A DNA stretch of 15,257 nucleotides from an uncultured Oscillibacter sp. (GCF_900544955.1 NZ_UQXD01000052.1:1-15257), one strand, 5' to 3'; shown: positions 1 to 6,147, numbered from the stretch's first letter. The notes: generated by a model from the sequence alone, not told the origin. Translations and numbers: made by a program.

Positions 1-2
1 CG

Positions 3-176
3 GGGTATACGGAGGCCGTCCCGCCCACGGAGGCGGAGCGGGCGGTGGAATGGATCACCGCCCAGGGCATCCTGCGGGGGAACGTGGACGGCGATCGGAT
101 GTTGGACGAGCCCCTGACCCGGCGGCAGTTCGCCGTAATGCTGTACCGCTTTGCAAAGCCGGACGGCCGGGCGTGA
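3..176 (+). CDS. S-layer homology (SLH) domain protein, C-terminal fragment
   Basis: The frame is open from the left edge and ends in TGA at 174-176, giving 57 residues of a protein whose start lies outside the window. The visible part is one SLH repeat: AVEWITAQGILRG, then an NVDGD turn, then LTRRQFAVMLYRFAK, matching the family pattern of a helix with W and GI.G, an acidic/Gly loop, and TR.Q.A.ML.R. SLH repeats usually come in sets of three and anchor exported proteins to secondary cell wall polymer. The repeat lies about ten residues from the stop, so this is the C-terminal anchor of a surface protein. What the rest of the protein does cannot be seen. No convincing terminator follows. Confidence 0.85.
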   Translation, partial: GYTEAVPPTEAERAVEWITAQGILRGNVDGDRMLDEPLTRRQFAVMLYRFAKPDGRA

Positions 177-363
177 GGGCGAGTGAGGGAGCGGAAACAA
201 CTGACGACAAACCGGACGATATTTCGTGGAAATTGGACGGCGTTTTTCGACAGTTCCTACATGAAAACGCCGAACTTGTATATCTATAGAAAATCGTCGA
301 AATGACGAAAAAATCCCACCAAATAAATGGTGAGAATCGCGCTGTCCCTAGAGCCCCATGGCA
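177..363. other. Non-coding stretch after the SLH gene
   Basis: No coding frame here has family-like content. The base composition is more A/T-rich than its surroundings. One 8-bp inverted repeat (GGCGTTTT at 239-246, AAAACGCC at 264-271) has a 17-base loop but no T-tract. A weaker one, CACCA/TGGTG, lies near 317-334. Either could slow transcription from the SLH gene, but neither is a textbook terminator. Confidence 0.4.
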
Positions 364-394
364 TAAAAAAAGACGCTTGCATGTGCAAGCGTCT
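364..394 (-). terminator. Intrinsic terminator of the tRNA unit
   Basis: A perfect 10-bp stem (371-380 with 385-394, four-base loop) is followed on the minus strand by seven T (plus-strand A at 365-371). It begins directly after the encoded CCA of tRNA-Tyr, so it ends the Thr-Tyr transcript with almost no 3' trailer. Confidence 0.9.
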
Positions 395-479
395 TGGTGG
401 GGGAAGGTGGATTCGAACCACCGAAGCCGAAGGCAACAGATTTACAGTCTGCCCCATTTGACCGCTCTGGAATTCCCCC
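395..479 (-). tRNA. tRNA-Tyr (anticodon GTA)
   Basis: This is an 85-nt class II tRNA with encoded CCA (complement of 395-397). The acceptor stem GGGGGAA/TTCCCCC is perfect (473-479 with 399-405). The anticodon loop is CTGTAAA, with anticodon GTA at the complement of 443-445. A long variable arm is present, as expected for bacterial tRNA-Tyr, and the T arm GGTGG-TTCGAAT-CCACC is perfect. It is cotranscribed behind tRNA-Thr with a 10-nt gap. Confidence 0.95.
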
Positions 480-489
480 ATATTCGATT

Positions 490-565
490 TGGAGCTGGTG
501 GACGGATTCGAACCCCCGACCTGCTGATTACAAATCAGCTGCTCTACCAGCTGAGCTACACCAGC
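490..565 (-). tRNA. tRNA-Thr (anticodon TGT)
   Basis: This is a 76-nt cloverleaf with encoded CCA (complement of 490-492) and discriminator T. The acceptor stem GCTGGTG/CACCAGC is perfect, the D arm is GCTC/GAGC, and the anticodon arm is GCTGA-TTTGTAA-TCAGC, with TGT at the complement of 530-532. The T arm reads GGGGG-TTCGAAT-CCGTC, so it contains one G.G mismatch and one G.T pair. It is the first gene of the unit, about 12 nt after the predicted transcription start. Confidence 0.93.
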
Positions 566-584
566 AGTTCCAACAGCAGGATTT

Positions 585-613
585 ATATTACCAGATGCCT
601 GCGGATTTGTCAA
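585..613 (-). promoter_or_regulatory. Promoter of the tRNA-Thr/tRNA-Tyr unit
   Basis: On the minus strand a consensus -35 TTGACA (613-608), a 17-base spacer and a -10 TAATAT (590-585) precede tRNA-Thr. Transcription should start near 577-578, leaving a short 5' leader. Confidence 0.85.
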
Positions 614-655
614 CAGGATTTTTCGTTTTTTTCGCTTTGAGAAGGAGGGACCCGT

Positions 656-856
656 TTGCGCAACATCCACGGCCGCCCGGGGCGGCCATCCGTCCTGCGC
701 TGCACCCTGTGCGGCGGGGAGATCACCAGGGGCGAGGTGTACTGGGCCTGCAACGGCAGCCGCGTCTGCGGCGATTGCTTTGCGGACTTCGCCCGGCAGG
801 AGCTGCGCTCCTGCCAGGAGACCCGGGGAGAGGAGAGAAGCCATGACCTTATTTGA
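656..856 (+). CDS. Small zinc-ribbon-like protein (66 aa), function unknown
   Basis: The ORF starts at TTG (656) behind a strong Shine-Dalgarno site, AAGGAGGG at about 642-649; no ATG in frame would serve. The protein has two CxxC knuckles, C16-T-L-C19 and C38-G-D-C41, with a further Cys at 32 and another near the C-terminus. This suggests a structural zinc site, seen directly only as spacing. Its last 14 bases overlap the next gene, so the two are translationally coupled. I do not recognise a family. The cluster with a helical protein and a sigma region 4-like HTH suggests a small regulatory unit. No clear plus-strand promoter was found between the tRNA promoter and this gene. Confidence 0.7.
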   Translation: MRNIHGRPGRPSVLRCTLCGGEITRGEVYWACNGSRVCGDCFADFARQELRSCQETRGEERSHDLI

Positions 857-1055
857 GCTATCGTTTACTTATGAGGAGGGGGCCGCCGCCATCCGGGGGC
901 GCATCCGGGAGCTGCGGCGGCTGGAGCTGGACCAGGAGGACCCGGCGGCGGCCCGGGCCCTCCGCCGCCGCATCGACGAACTGCTGCCCCTGTGGCGGGA
1001 CATGCGGGAGATGGCCCGGCGCACCGCCCACTACTATGACGGGGGGAGGCGCTGA
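843..1055 (+). CDS. Small charged alpha-helical protein (70 aa), function unknown
   Basis: ATG at 843 follows GGAGAGGAGAGAAG and overlaps the stop of the preceding gene by 14 bases. The product is almost wholly predicted helix rich in Arg, Glu and Leu. Residues 13-60 contain heptad-like Leu/Ala spacing (AAAIRGRIRELRRLEL and ALRRRIDELLPLW), which suggests a short coiled coil. There are no cysteines, signal peptide or membrane segment. The stop is followed after a single base by the ATG of the HTH gene, so the pair must be cotranscribed. A partner or modulator of that HTH protein is inference only. Confidence 0.7.
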   Translation: MTLFELSFTYEEGAAAIRGRIRELRRLELDQEDPAAARALRRRIDELLPLWRDMREMARRTAHYYDGGRR

Positions 1056-1056
1056 G

Positions 1057-1353
1057 ATGGGGAGACTGGATTTCGACGCCCGCAGCAGTGAGTGGATTGG
1101 GGATTTGACCGTCTGGCTGCGGGACAACGCCAGCGACAACTCGGAGCTGCTGACCCGCCTGCGCCAGAATCTCCGCCGGGCCCGCCGGGAGGAGCTGACG
1201 CCCCGGCAGCAGCAGGTGCTGAGCCTGTACTACGACAAGGGCATGACCATGCCCCAGATCGCAGGGGCGCTGGGGGTGAACTGCTCCACGGTGTCCCGCA
1301 CCATCCGGCGGGCGAAACAGCGGCTGTACCGCTGTCTGCGCTATTGTCTGTGA
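1057..1353 (+). CDS. Sigma-70 region 4-like HTH protein (98 aa)
   Basis: ATG at 1057 lies one base after the previous stop, with GGGGGGAGG about 8 bases upstream. Residues 47-92 form a region 4 type helix-turn-helix: LTPRQQQVLSLYYDKGMTMP, then QIAGALGVNCSTVSRTIRRAKQRL, where the recognition helix is about 76-88. The N-terminal 45 residues are helical and do not contain the conserved region 2 needed for core polymerase and -10 binding. By family knowledge such proteins are either phage-type late activators or partial sigma factors, not complete ECF sigmas (about 160-200 aa). The gene closes a three-gene cluster and is followed by the promoter of the YitT gene. It could also be a LuxR-like DNA-binding domain, but the LTPRQ start and the RAKQRL end favour sigma-4. 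Confidence 0.8.
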   Translation: MGRLDFDARSSEWIGDLTVWLRDNASDNSELLTRLRQNLRRARREELTPRQQQVLSLYYDKGMTMPQIAGALGVNCSTVSRTIRRAKQRLYRCLRYCL

Positions 1354-1369
1354 GCGCCGTATTTTCCTC

Positions 1370-1398
1370 TTGTGGTTTTTGGGGAAAGCCCGTATAAT
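1370..1398 (+). promoter_or_regulatory. Promoter of the YitT-racemase unit
   Basis: A -35 TTGTGG (1370-1375), a 17-base spacer and a perfect -10 TATAAT (1393-1398) stand in the gap after the HTH gene. The predicted start is near 1405, leaving a leader of about 50 nt before the ATG at 1456. Confidence 0.75.
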
Positions 1399-1455
1399 TG
1401 AGCGGAGAAGGGCATCCTAAGGCCGTAAGAGCGTTTTGCTCGGAAAGGGCGTCTC

Positions 1456-2340
1456 ATGCTGTACAATACCTTCCACAACCGCTGGCTCCGGATGGTGGCC
1501 GCCGTGGCGGGCGAGCTGATTGCCGCCTCCGCGCTGAATCTGTTCATCGTGCCCCTGGGGCTGTATACCGGCGGCACCATGGGCGTGTGCCAGCTGCTGC
1601 GCACCCTGCTGCAGACCTATGCGGGCATCAACTTCGGGGCCTACGACGTGGCCGGCATTCTGTATTTTTTGGCGAACATCCCCATTTTGCTCTACGCCTA
1701 TAAGGCCCTGGGCAAGGGCCTGGTGGCAAAGACCCTGATCTGCACCGTGGCCTACTCCCTCTTTTACAGCATCATCCCCATTCCCAGCGCCCCCATCATC
1801 GACGACTATTTGACGGCCTGCCTCCTGGGCGGCATTCTCACCGGTGTGGGCAGTGGCATCGTGCTCACCTGCGGGTGCAGCAGCGGCGGGCTGGACATCA
1901 TCGGCCTGTGCCTGAGCAAGCGGGGCAGCAACTTCACCGTGGGCCGGTTCTCCCTGACCTTCAACGTGTTTTTGTACACCGCCTGCCTGATCCTCTTCAG
2001 CCCGGAGGTGGCCATCTACTCCGTCATCTACAACTTCTTTACCTCCATGGTGCTGGACCGGATGCACCAGCAGAACGTCAGCGTCCAGGCCCTGATTTTC
2101 ACCCGGGAGGACGAGGGCATCCTCAGCCACTTCATCATCGACAAATTGGGGCGCAGCGTCACCTATTGGACGGGCACCGGCGCCTATACCGGCGAGAACG
2201 TCCATGTGCTGTGCGTGTGCCTGTCCAAATATGAGATCGAGGAGCTGCTCCACGCCGTCCACTCCATCGACCCCCACGCCTTTGTGACGGTGCAGGAGGG
2301 GACCCGAATCTTCGGCAACTTCCCCAAGAGACTGGATTGA
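1456..2340 (+). CDS. YitT family membrane protein (DUF161/DUF2179)
   Basis: This 294-aa protein has the YitT layout. About five hydrophobic segments lie between residues 9 and 200, including the conserved N-terminal ELIAASALNLFIVPLGLYTG stretch and the Gly/Cys-rich GSGIVLTCGCSSGGLDIIG. A soluble C-terminal DUF2179 domain follows (about 213-290, starting ALIFTREDEG and ending VQEGTRIFGNF). Length is normal for the family (about 280-300). The ATG at 1456 is preceded by GGAAAGGGCG. The family is widespread in Firmicutes, often in several copies. Its transport role is not settled, and the C-terminal domain resembles a ligand-sensing module. The racemase-family gene follows after 16 bases, so they are probably cotranscribed. 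Confidence 0.92.
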   Translation: MLYNTFHNRWLRMVAAVAGELIAASALNLFIVPLGLYTGGTMGVCQLLRTLLQTYAGINFGAYDVAGILYFLANIPILLYAYKALGKGLVAKTLICTVAYSLFYSIIPIPSAPIIDDYLTACLLGGILTGVGSGIVLTCGCSSGGLDIIGLCLSKRGSNFTVGRFSLTFNVFLYTACLILFSPEVAIYSVIYNFFTSMVLDRMHQQNVSVQALIFTREDEGILSHFIIDKLGRSVTYWTGTGAYTGENVHVLCVCLSKYEIEELLHAVHSIDPHAFVTVQEGTRIFGNFPKRLD

Positions 2341-2356
2341 GGGAGGGCGGAAGCGG

Positions 2357-3016
2357 ATGAAGGAACCGATTGCGGTGTTGGCCGGCACGCCGGTGGACGC
2401 CCGGATGGGCGTGGAGTGCCTGGCGGCGGCGGGTCTAGGGGGACTGGCCTTCCCCCTGGCGGAGGACCCCCGGCGGCAGACGGCCTTTCAGATCTCCTCC
2501 CCGGCGGAGAAGACCGCCGCCGTCCGGGCGGTGCTGGACGCCGCCATGACTCTGGGCTGCCGCCGGGTGTTTGTGTACTGCAACTCCCTGTCCGGCGCGG
2601 TGGCGTTTCCGCCGCTGGCGGAGGAGACGGGGCTGCACATCGTGACGCCGCTGGACGTGTACCGGCTGCTGGCCCCCCGATACCGCCGCCTGGGGGTCAT
2701 CGCCGCCAACGCCCAGGGCCTGGCGGGCATCGAGCGGACGCTGCTGGCCGCCAACCCCGCCCTGGACCTGCTGGGGAGCGGGCTTTTGCCGGTGGTGCTG
2801 TCCATCGAGGCGGGAGAGGCGCCGGAGGCGCTGGTGGAGCGGCACCGCCTGGCGGAGCTGGCGGCGTGGTTCCGGGACTGCGGCATGGAGGCCCTGGTCC
2901 TGGGCTGCACCCATTTCCCCTACTTCAAGGCCGCCCTGGCGGCCCGGACGGACCTGCCCCTCCTGGACCCGGCGGAGGAGATGATCCGCCTGCTGACGGC
3001 GGGGACACGGACATAA
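2357..3016 (+). CDS. Aspartate/glutamate racemase family protein
   Basis: The 219-aa product has both catalytic cysteines of the two-base Asp/Glu racemase superfamily: C75 in YCNSLSG (compare CNT.S in MurI) and C184 in LGCTHFPYF (compare GCTHYP). The N-terminal AGTPVDARMG replaces the usual DSG.GG, so this is a divergent amino-acid racemase, not a clear MurI, and its substrate cannot be read from the sequence. It is somewhat shorter than MurI (about 260-270). The ATG at 2357 follows GGGAGGG, 16 bases after the YitT stop. A strong terminator follows two codons after the stop. Pairing with a membrane protein makes a D-amino-acid or wall-related role possible, but that is inference. Confidence 0.85.
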   Translation: MKEPIAVLAGTPVDARMGVECLAAAGLGGLAFPLAEDPRRQTAFQISSPAEKTAAVRAVLDAAMTLGCRRVFVYCNSLSGAVAFPPLAEETGLHIVTPLDVYRLLAPRYRRLGVIAANAQGLAGIERTLLAANPALDLLGSGLLPVVLSIEAGEAPEALVERHRLAELAAWFRDCGMEALVLGCTHFPYFKAALAARTDLPLLDPAEEMIRLLTAGTRT

Positions 3017-3020
3017 TGCA

Positions 3021-3054
3021 GCAAGCGGCCGCCAAAAGGCGGCCGCTTGCTTTT
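3021..3054 (+). terminator. Intrinsic terminator of the YitT-racemase unit
   Basis: A perfect 13-bp GC-rich stem (3021-3033 with 3038-3050, AAAA loop) is followed by TTTT at 3051-3054, five bases after the racemase stop. The same stem faces the convergent VOC gene and may stop it too, although it lacks a T-tract on the minus strand. Further GC-rich inverted repeats fill 3055-3115 without coding content. Confidence 0.88.
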
Positions 3055-3150
3055 GCGGCGGGCCATTCCTCCCGGGCCTTCAGCAGCTCCCGGGCCGCCG
3101 CTTTTGCGGGGCGGCGCCGGGGAATGGCGGGGCCGGTCTATAGGGAGCCG

Positions 3151-3615
3151 TCAGCCGCGCAGAAGCGTCTCCAGGTCCGGGACGGACACATCCATCCGCT
3201 TCGACGTCTCCTCCAGGGACATGCCGGTGTCCAGAAAGCGCCGGATCACTGTCTTCATGTTTTCGCCGACCTCGATGATGTGGCCGTCCGGGTCGTAAAA
3301 GCGGACGGAGCGCTGGCCCCATCCCGCCTCCTTCACGCCGTCCCCCAGGTAGGCGATGTCGCCGCGCTGGGCCAACTTGGAGAGAAAGCCGTCAAAGTCG
3401 TCCTCTTCAAAGTACAGCTCCATGTTGTGGGAGTATCTGCCCACCTGCTCCTTGGGTACGCCGATCAGCCAGTCGAACTCCTGCTGCAAAGACAGGGCGC
3501 CGAAGGAGACGTTGATGCCGTAGTCCTGGAAGACCTCCAGGCCAAAGAGCTCCTGATAGAATGCCTGGGAGCGGTGGATGTCGCTCACGGCAATGCATAC
3601 GCCTTCATAGTTCAT
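3151..3615 (-). CDS. VOC (glyoxalase/bleomycin-resistance fold) protein with C-terminal HTH-like tail
   Basis: The 154-aa product starts at the ATG at 3615, preceded on its strand by AAAGGACGGGAG; a longer frame upstream has Arg/Lys-rich, non-family residues. Residues 3-117 form a single VOC module: an opening strand and helix (GVCIAVSDIHRSQAFYQELF), a middle MELYFE strand, and a final RFYDPDGHIIEVGE with E116 at the usual metal-ligand position. VOC proteins bind metals and small molecules, either as enzymes or as resistance and sensing proteins. Residues 120-154 form an extra helical segment, GMSLEETSKRMDVSVPDLE, resembling a small helix-turn-helix. The gene converges on the racemase gene and diverges from DUF4180. 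Its substrate is unknown. Confidence 0.85.
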   Translation of the reverse strand: MNYEGVCIAVSDIHRSQAFYQELFGLEVFQDYGINVSFGALSLQQEFDWLIGVPKEQVGRYSHNMELYFEEDDFDGFLSKLAQRGDIAYLGDGVKEAGWGQRSVRFYDPDGHIIEVGENMKTVIRRFLDTGMSLEETSKRMDVSVPDLETLLRG

Positions 3616-3722
3616 GTGCGGTCTCCCGTCCTTTCGTTTCGGCGGCCGCCGCCTGCTGCGGTGGGCCTGGTGCCGTTTCTGCCATCCTATCATACGGGCG
3701 CCCTGCCCGCAAGGCCCGCCGG

Positions 3723-3751
3723 TTGACAGCGGGGGCCCGGGGTGCTATGAT
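3723..3751 (+). promoter_or_regulatory. Promoter of the DUF4180 gene
   Basis: A consensus -35 TTGACA (3723-3728), exactly 17 bases of spacer and a -10 TATGAT (3746-3751) give a predicted start near 3758. This is one of the best promoters in the window. Confidence 0.85.
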
Positions 3752-3760
3752 ACTGGCTTA

Positions 3761-3777
3761 TCAGAAACCGGTTCTGA
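3761..3777. promoter_or_regulatory. Candidate operator palindrome at the DUF4180 transcription start
   Basis: The inverted repeat TCAGAA-N5-TTCTGA lies a few bases after the predicted transcription start. Inside it is a shorter palindrome, AACCGGTT (3766-3773). Its place just downstream of a strong promoter fits a repressor site that would block the first steps of transcription. No repressor gene is adjacent. Confidence 0.5.
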
Positions 3778-3805
3778 GAATTTCAGGGAAAGGAGGCGAA
3801 CCGGT

Positions 3806-4168
3806 ATGCAGATCGAACCGTTGAACTGCGGCGGCACGGTGCTTGCGGTGGTGTCCGGCGGGGAGAACACCCTGGTGGACACGCAGTCCGTCCTGGATAT
3901 GGTGATGACCGTCCGGCAGGAGACCCATGCGGATCGGATCGTCCTGGAAAAAACCCTGTTTTGCCAGGAGTTTTTCATCCTCAGCACGGGGCTTGCGGGG
4001 GAAATTCTCCAGAAGCTGACCAATTACCATATGAAGGCGGCCATCTATGGGGACTATTCCGGCTACACCAGCAAGCCCCTGCGGGATTTCATCCGCGAGT
4101 CCAACCGCGGCAGGGATTTCTTCTTCGTATCCACGAAGGAGGAGGCCATCCAAAGACTGTCCGCCTGA
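3806..4168 (+). CDS. DUF4180 domain-containing protein
   Basis: The 120-aa product matches the DUF4180 family over its full length. The family signature is clear at residues 54-102: QEFFILSTGLAGEILQKLTN, then MKAAIYGDYSGYTSK, then LRDFIRESNRG, with a closing FFFVSTKEEAIQRL. The ATG at 3806 has AAAGGAGG 9 bases upstream; frames extending further upstream cross the promoter and are not used. The fold is thought to be a small alpha/beta domain, and no biochemical role is established. The gene is monocistronic, between its own strong promoter and a double-hairpin terminator. The palindrome at the transcription start suggests control by a repressor. Confidence 0.9.
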   Translation: MQIEPLNCGGTVLAVVSGGENTLVDTQSVLDMVMTVRQETHADRIVLEKTLFCQEFFILSTGLAGEILQKLTNYHMKAAIYGDYSGYTSKPLRDFIRESNRGRDFFFVSTKEEAIQRLSA

Positions 4169-4197
4169 GGCGGAGGATCTGCGGGCGGAGGCATCCC

Positions 4198-4218
4198 CGG
4201 GCGGGAAGCTCCCGCCCG
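4198..4218 (+). terminator. Upstream hairpin of the DUF4180 terminator region
   Basis: A 9-bp perfect stem (4198-4206 with 4210-4218) has a three-base loop 30 bases after the DUF4180 stop. No T-tract follows on either strand, so it is probably an accessory structure and not a terminator by itself. Confidence 0.4.
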
Positions 4219-4237
4219 CTTCCATCGAAAAAAGGAA

Positions 4238-4270
4238 CCGCCCCGGGTCTTCCGGGGCGGCGCTTTTTTT
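4238..4270. terminator. Bidirectional intrinsic terminator between DUF4180 and the ABC importer
   Basis: The stem is a perfect 9 bp (4238-4246 with 4252-4260, five-base loop). On the plus strand it is followed by CGC and seven T (4264-4270). On the minus strand it is followed by TTCC and six T (complement of 4228-4233), and it begins only a few bases after the ATPase stop. It can therefore end both convergent transcripts. Confidence 0.9.
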
Positions 4271-5063
4271 AAGAGAGCAGCAGCTTGTCGTCCGCTTCGT
4301 CGCTGCCGCTGACCTTGCTGAACAGCTCCAGCAGCTGGGGCACCGTCAGCTTTTTCTTCTCCTCGCCGGACACATCGATAACGACGCGGCCGTTGTACAT
4401 CATGATGAGCCGGTTGCCGTGGGCGATGGCGTCCTTCATGTTGTGGGTGACCATCATGGTGGTGAGGTGATTCTCCGCCACAATGCGGTCGGACAGCTCC
4501 AGCACCTTGGCGGCGGTCTTGGGGTCCAGGGCGGCGGTGTGCTCGTCCAGCAGCAGCAGCTTGGGCTTTTTCAGCGAGGCCATCAGCAGCGTCAGCGCCT
4601 GGCGCTGGCCGCCGGAGAGCAGCCCCACCTTGCTGGTGAGCCGGTCCTCCAGCCCCAGGTCCAGCTTGCGCAGCATCTCCTGGTACTGCTCCTTCTCCGC
4701 CTTGGTGATGCCCCAGCGCAGCCCCCGGGTCTGGCCCCGGCGGGAGGCCAGCGCCAGATTCTCCACGATCTGCATGGAGGGGGCGGTGCCCATCATGGGG
4801 TCCTGGAACACCCGGCCGATGAACTGGGCCCGCTTGAACTCCGGCAGGTGGGTCACGTCGGTGCCGCCGATGGAGATGGTGCCGCCGTCCACGGTCCACA
4901 CCCCCGCCACGGCGTTGAGCATGGTGGACTTTCCGGCGCCGTTGCCGCCGATGACGGTGCAGAAGTCGCCGTCGTGCAGCGTCAGGCTCACGCCCCGCAG
5001 GGCCTGCTTTTCATTGACGGTGCCGGCGTTGAAGGTCTTCCAGATTTCTTTGATCTCAAGCAT
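4269..5063 (-). CDS. ABC transporter ATP-binding protein (TrpXYZ-like importer)
   Basis: The 264-aa product is a complete ABC ATPase. It has Walker A GGNGAGKST (39-47), Q-loop VFQDPMMGTAPSM (Q87), signature LSGGQ (149-153), Walker B LLLLDE (169-174), D-loop AALD and switch His H207. The QDP..GTAPSM..ENLALA stretch is characteristic of the ATPase that goes with PF04392-type binding proteins and their BPD_transp_2 permeases (TrpXYZ-like). Its ATG overlaps the end of the permease gene by 8 bases, so it is translationally coupled. It drives uptake of the ligand bound by the lipoprotein encoded two genes upstream. The stop codon lies against the bidirectional terminator. Confidence 0.95.
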   Translation of the reverse strand: MLEIKEIWKTFNAGTVNEKQALRGVSLTLHDGDFCTVIGGNGAGKSTMLNAVAGVWTVDGGTISIGGTDVTHLPEFKRAQFIGRVFQDPMMGTAPSMQIVENLALASRRGQTRGLRWGITKAEKEQYQEMLRKLDLGLEDRLTSKVGLLSGGQRQALTLLMASLKKPKLLLLDEHTAALDPKTAAKVLELSDRIVAENHLTTMMVTHNMKDAIAHGNRLIMMYNGRVVIDVSGEEKKKLTVPQLLELFSKVSGSDEADDKLLLS

Positions 5064-6033
5064 TGCGGTCCCCTCCGATCTTGACGTCCGCCCCGGCGGC
5101 GCTGGGCTTCACCTTCACCCGCACGTACTTGCCCTTCCAGTAGGGGATGGCCAGGAACAGGCCCACCACGGTGGCGGAGAGCAGCTTCAGATAGTTGGAG
5201 TTCAGGCCCATGGCCAGCACGGCCTGGATGACGATGTAGTACAAAATGGCGCCGATGGACACCGCCAGCAGGCTCAGGGCGAAGTTCCGGAAAATCCGGC
5301 TGAAAATCACCTCGCCGATGATGACGGCGGCCAGGCCGATGACAATGGCGCCCCGGCCCATGTTGATATCGGCGTAGCTCTGGTACTGGGCCAGCAGGGC
5401 GCCGGACAGGGCCACCAGGCCGTTGGAGAGCATCAGCCCCAGGACCTTGGTGAAGTCGGTGTTGATGCCCTGGGCCCGGGCCATGTTGGCGTTGGAGCCG
5501 GTGGCCCGCAGAGAGCAGCCCAGCTCCGTGCCGAAGAACCAGTACAGCACCAGGATGATGACGGCGGTGAACAGCCCCACCACAAAGATGGGATGCTGCC
5601 AGAAGGGCCGGTCCCCCTTGGCCACGTCCTGCACGAACCGCAGCGACACCAGGAGGCTGTCCAGGGACTCCTTGCTGGTGACGTTGATGGAGACGTTGGC
5701 CTTCATGCTCATGATGGCCAGGTTCACGGACCACAGTCCCAACTGGGTCAGAATGCCCGCCAGAATGGCGGGGATGCCGCAGAAGGTGTGGAGCAGCCCC
5801 GTGACCAGCCCCGTCAGCATTCCGGCGCAGAGGGCCGCCAGCAGCGCCAGCCAGAGGTTGACACCGCCGGAGAACAGCACCACAAAGGTGGCGCCGCCGG
5901 TGCAGAAGGAGCCGTCCACCGTCAGATCGGCGATGTCCAGCAGCTTATAGGTGATGTACACCCCGATGGCCATGATGCCCCAGACCAGCCCCTGGGAGAT
6001 GGCGCCGGGAAGCGCGTTGATGAAATCCAGCAT
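5056..6033 (-). CDS. ABC transporter permease (BPD_transp_2 family)
   Basis: The 325-aa integral membrane protein has about eight to nine hydrophobic segments and ends in a basic cytoplasmic tail (GKYVRVKVKPS). The motifs ADLTVDGSFCTGGA (about 36-49) and GCSLRATGSNANMARAQGIN (about 173-192) are typical of permeases that pair with PF04392 binding proteins; the second is the likely coupling region for the ATPase. Start ATG at 6033 is preceded by GAGGGGGAAA on its strand. It lies 114 bases after the lipoprotein gene, across a stable hairpin, and overlaps the ATPase gene by 8 bases. Substrate by analogy could be an aromatic amino acid, but the sequence does not decide this. Confidence 0.94.
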   Translation of the reverse strand: MLDFINALPGAISQGLVWGIMAIGVYITYKLLDIADLTVDGSFCTGGATFVVLFSGGVNLWLALLAALCAGMLTGLVTGLLHTFCGIPAILAGILTQLGLWSVNLAIMSMKANVSINVTSKESLDSLLVSLRFVQDVAKGDRPFWQHPIFVVGLFTAVIILVLYWFFGTELGCSLRATGSNANMARAQGINTDFTKVLGLMLSNGLVALSGALLAQYQSYADINMGRGAIVIGLAAVIIGEVIFSRIFRNFALSLLAVSIGAILYYIVIQAVLAMGLNSNYLKLLSATVVGLFLAIPYWKGKYVRVKVKPSAAGADVKIGGDRNA

Positions 6034-6085
6034 AGTTGCAGTTTCCCCCTCAAAAAGGTTATAGACTTCAATAGTATAACAAAGG

Positions 6086-6120
6086 GCGGCGGAAAAGGAA
6101 AGCCCTTTTCCGCCGCTTTT
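6086..6120 (-). terminator. Intercistronic hairpin between lipoprotein and permease genes
   Basis: A perfect 13-bp stem (6086-6098 with 6104-6116, loop AAAGC) lies about 30 bases after the lipoprotein stop. On the transcribed (minus) strand only a weak, interrupted T-run follows. It therefore looks like a leaky terminator or 3'-end stabiliser that lets less transcript reach the permease and ATPase. On the plus strand T-runs follow, but no plus gene is upstream. Confidence 0.6.
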
Positions 6121-6147
6121 CTCGCTTTTTTCAGGAAATCCGGAGCG

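Noticed and set aside
364..655. tRNA genes as an integration site for the neighbouring HTH cluster
   Set aside because: The tRNA 3' ends face away from that cluster. No direct repeat of a tRNA end and no integrase were found in the window.
6059..6085. Internal promoter in front of the importer permease
   Set aside because: TATACT and TATAAC boxes occur on the minus strand, but no -35 lies 16-18 bases upstream of either.
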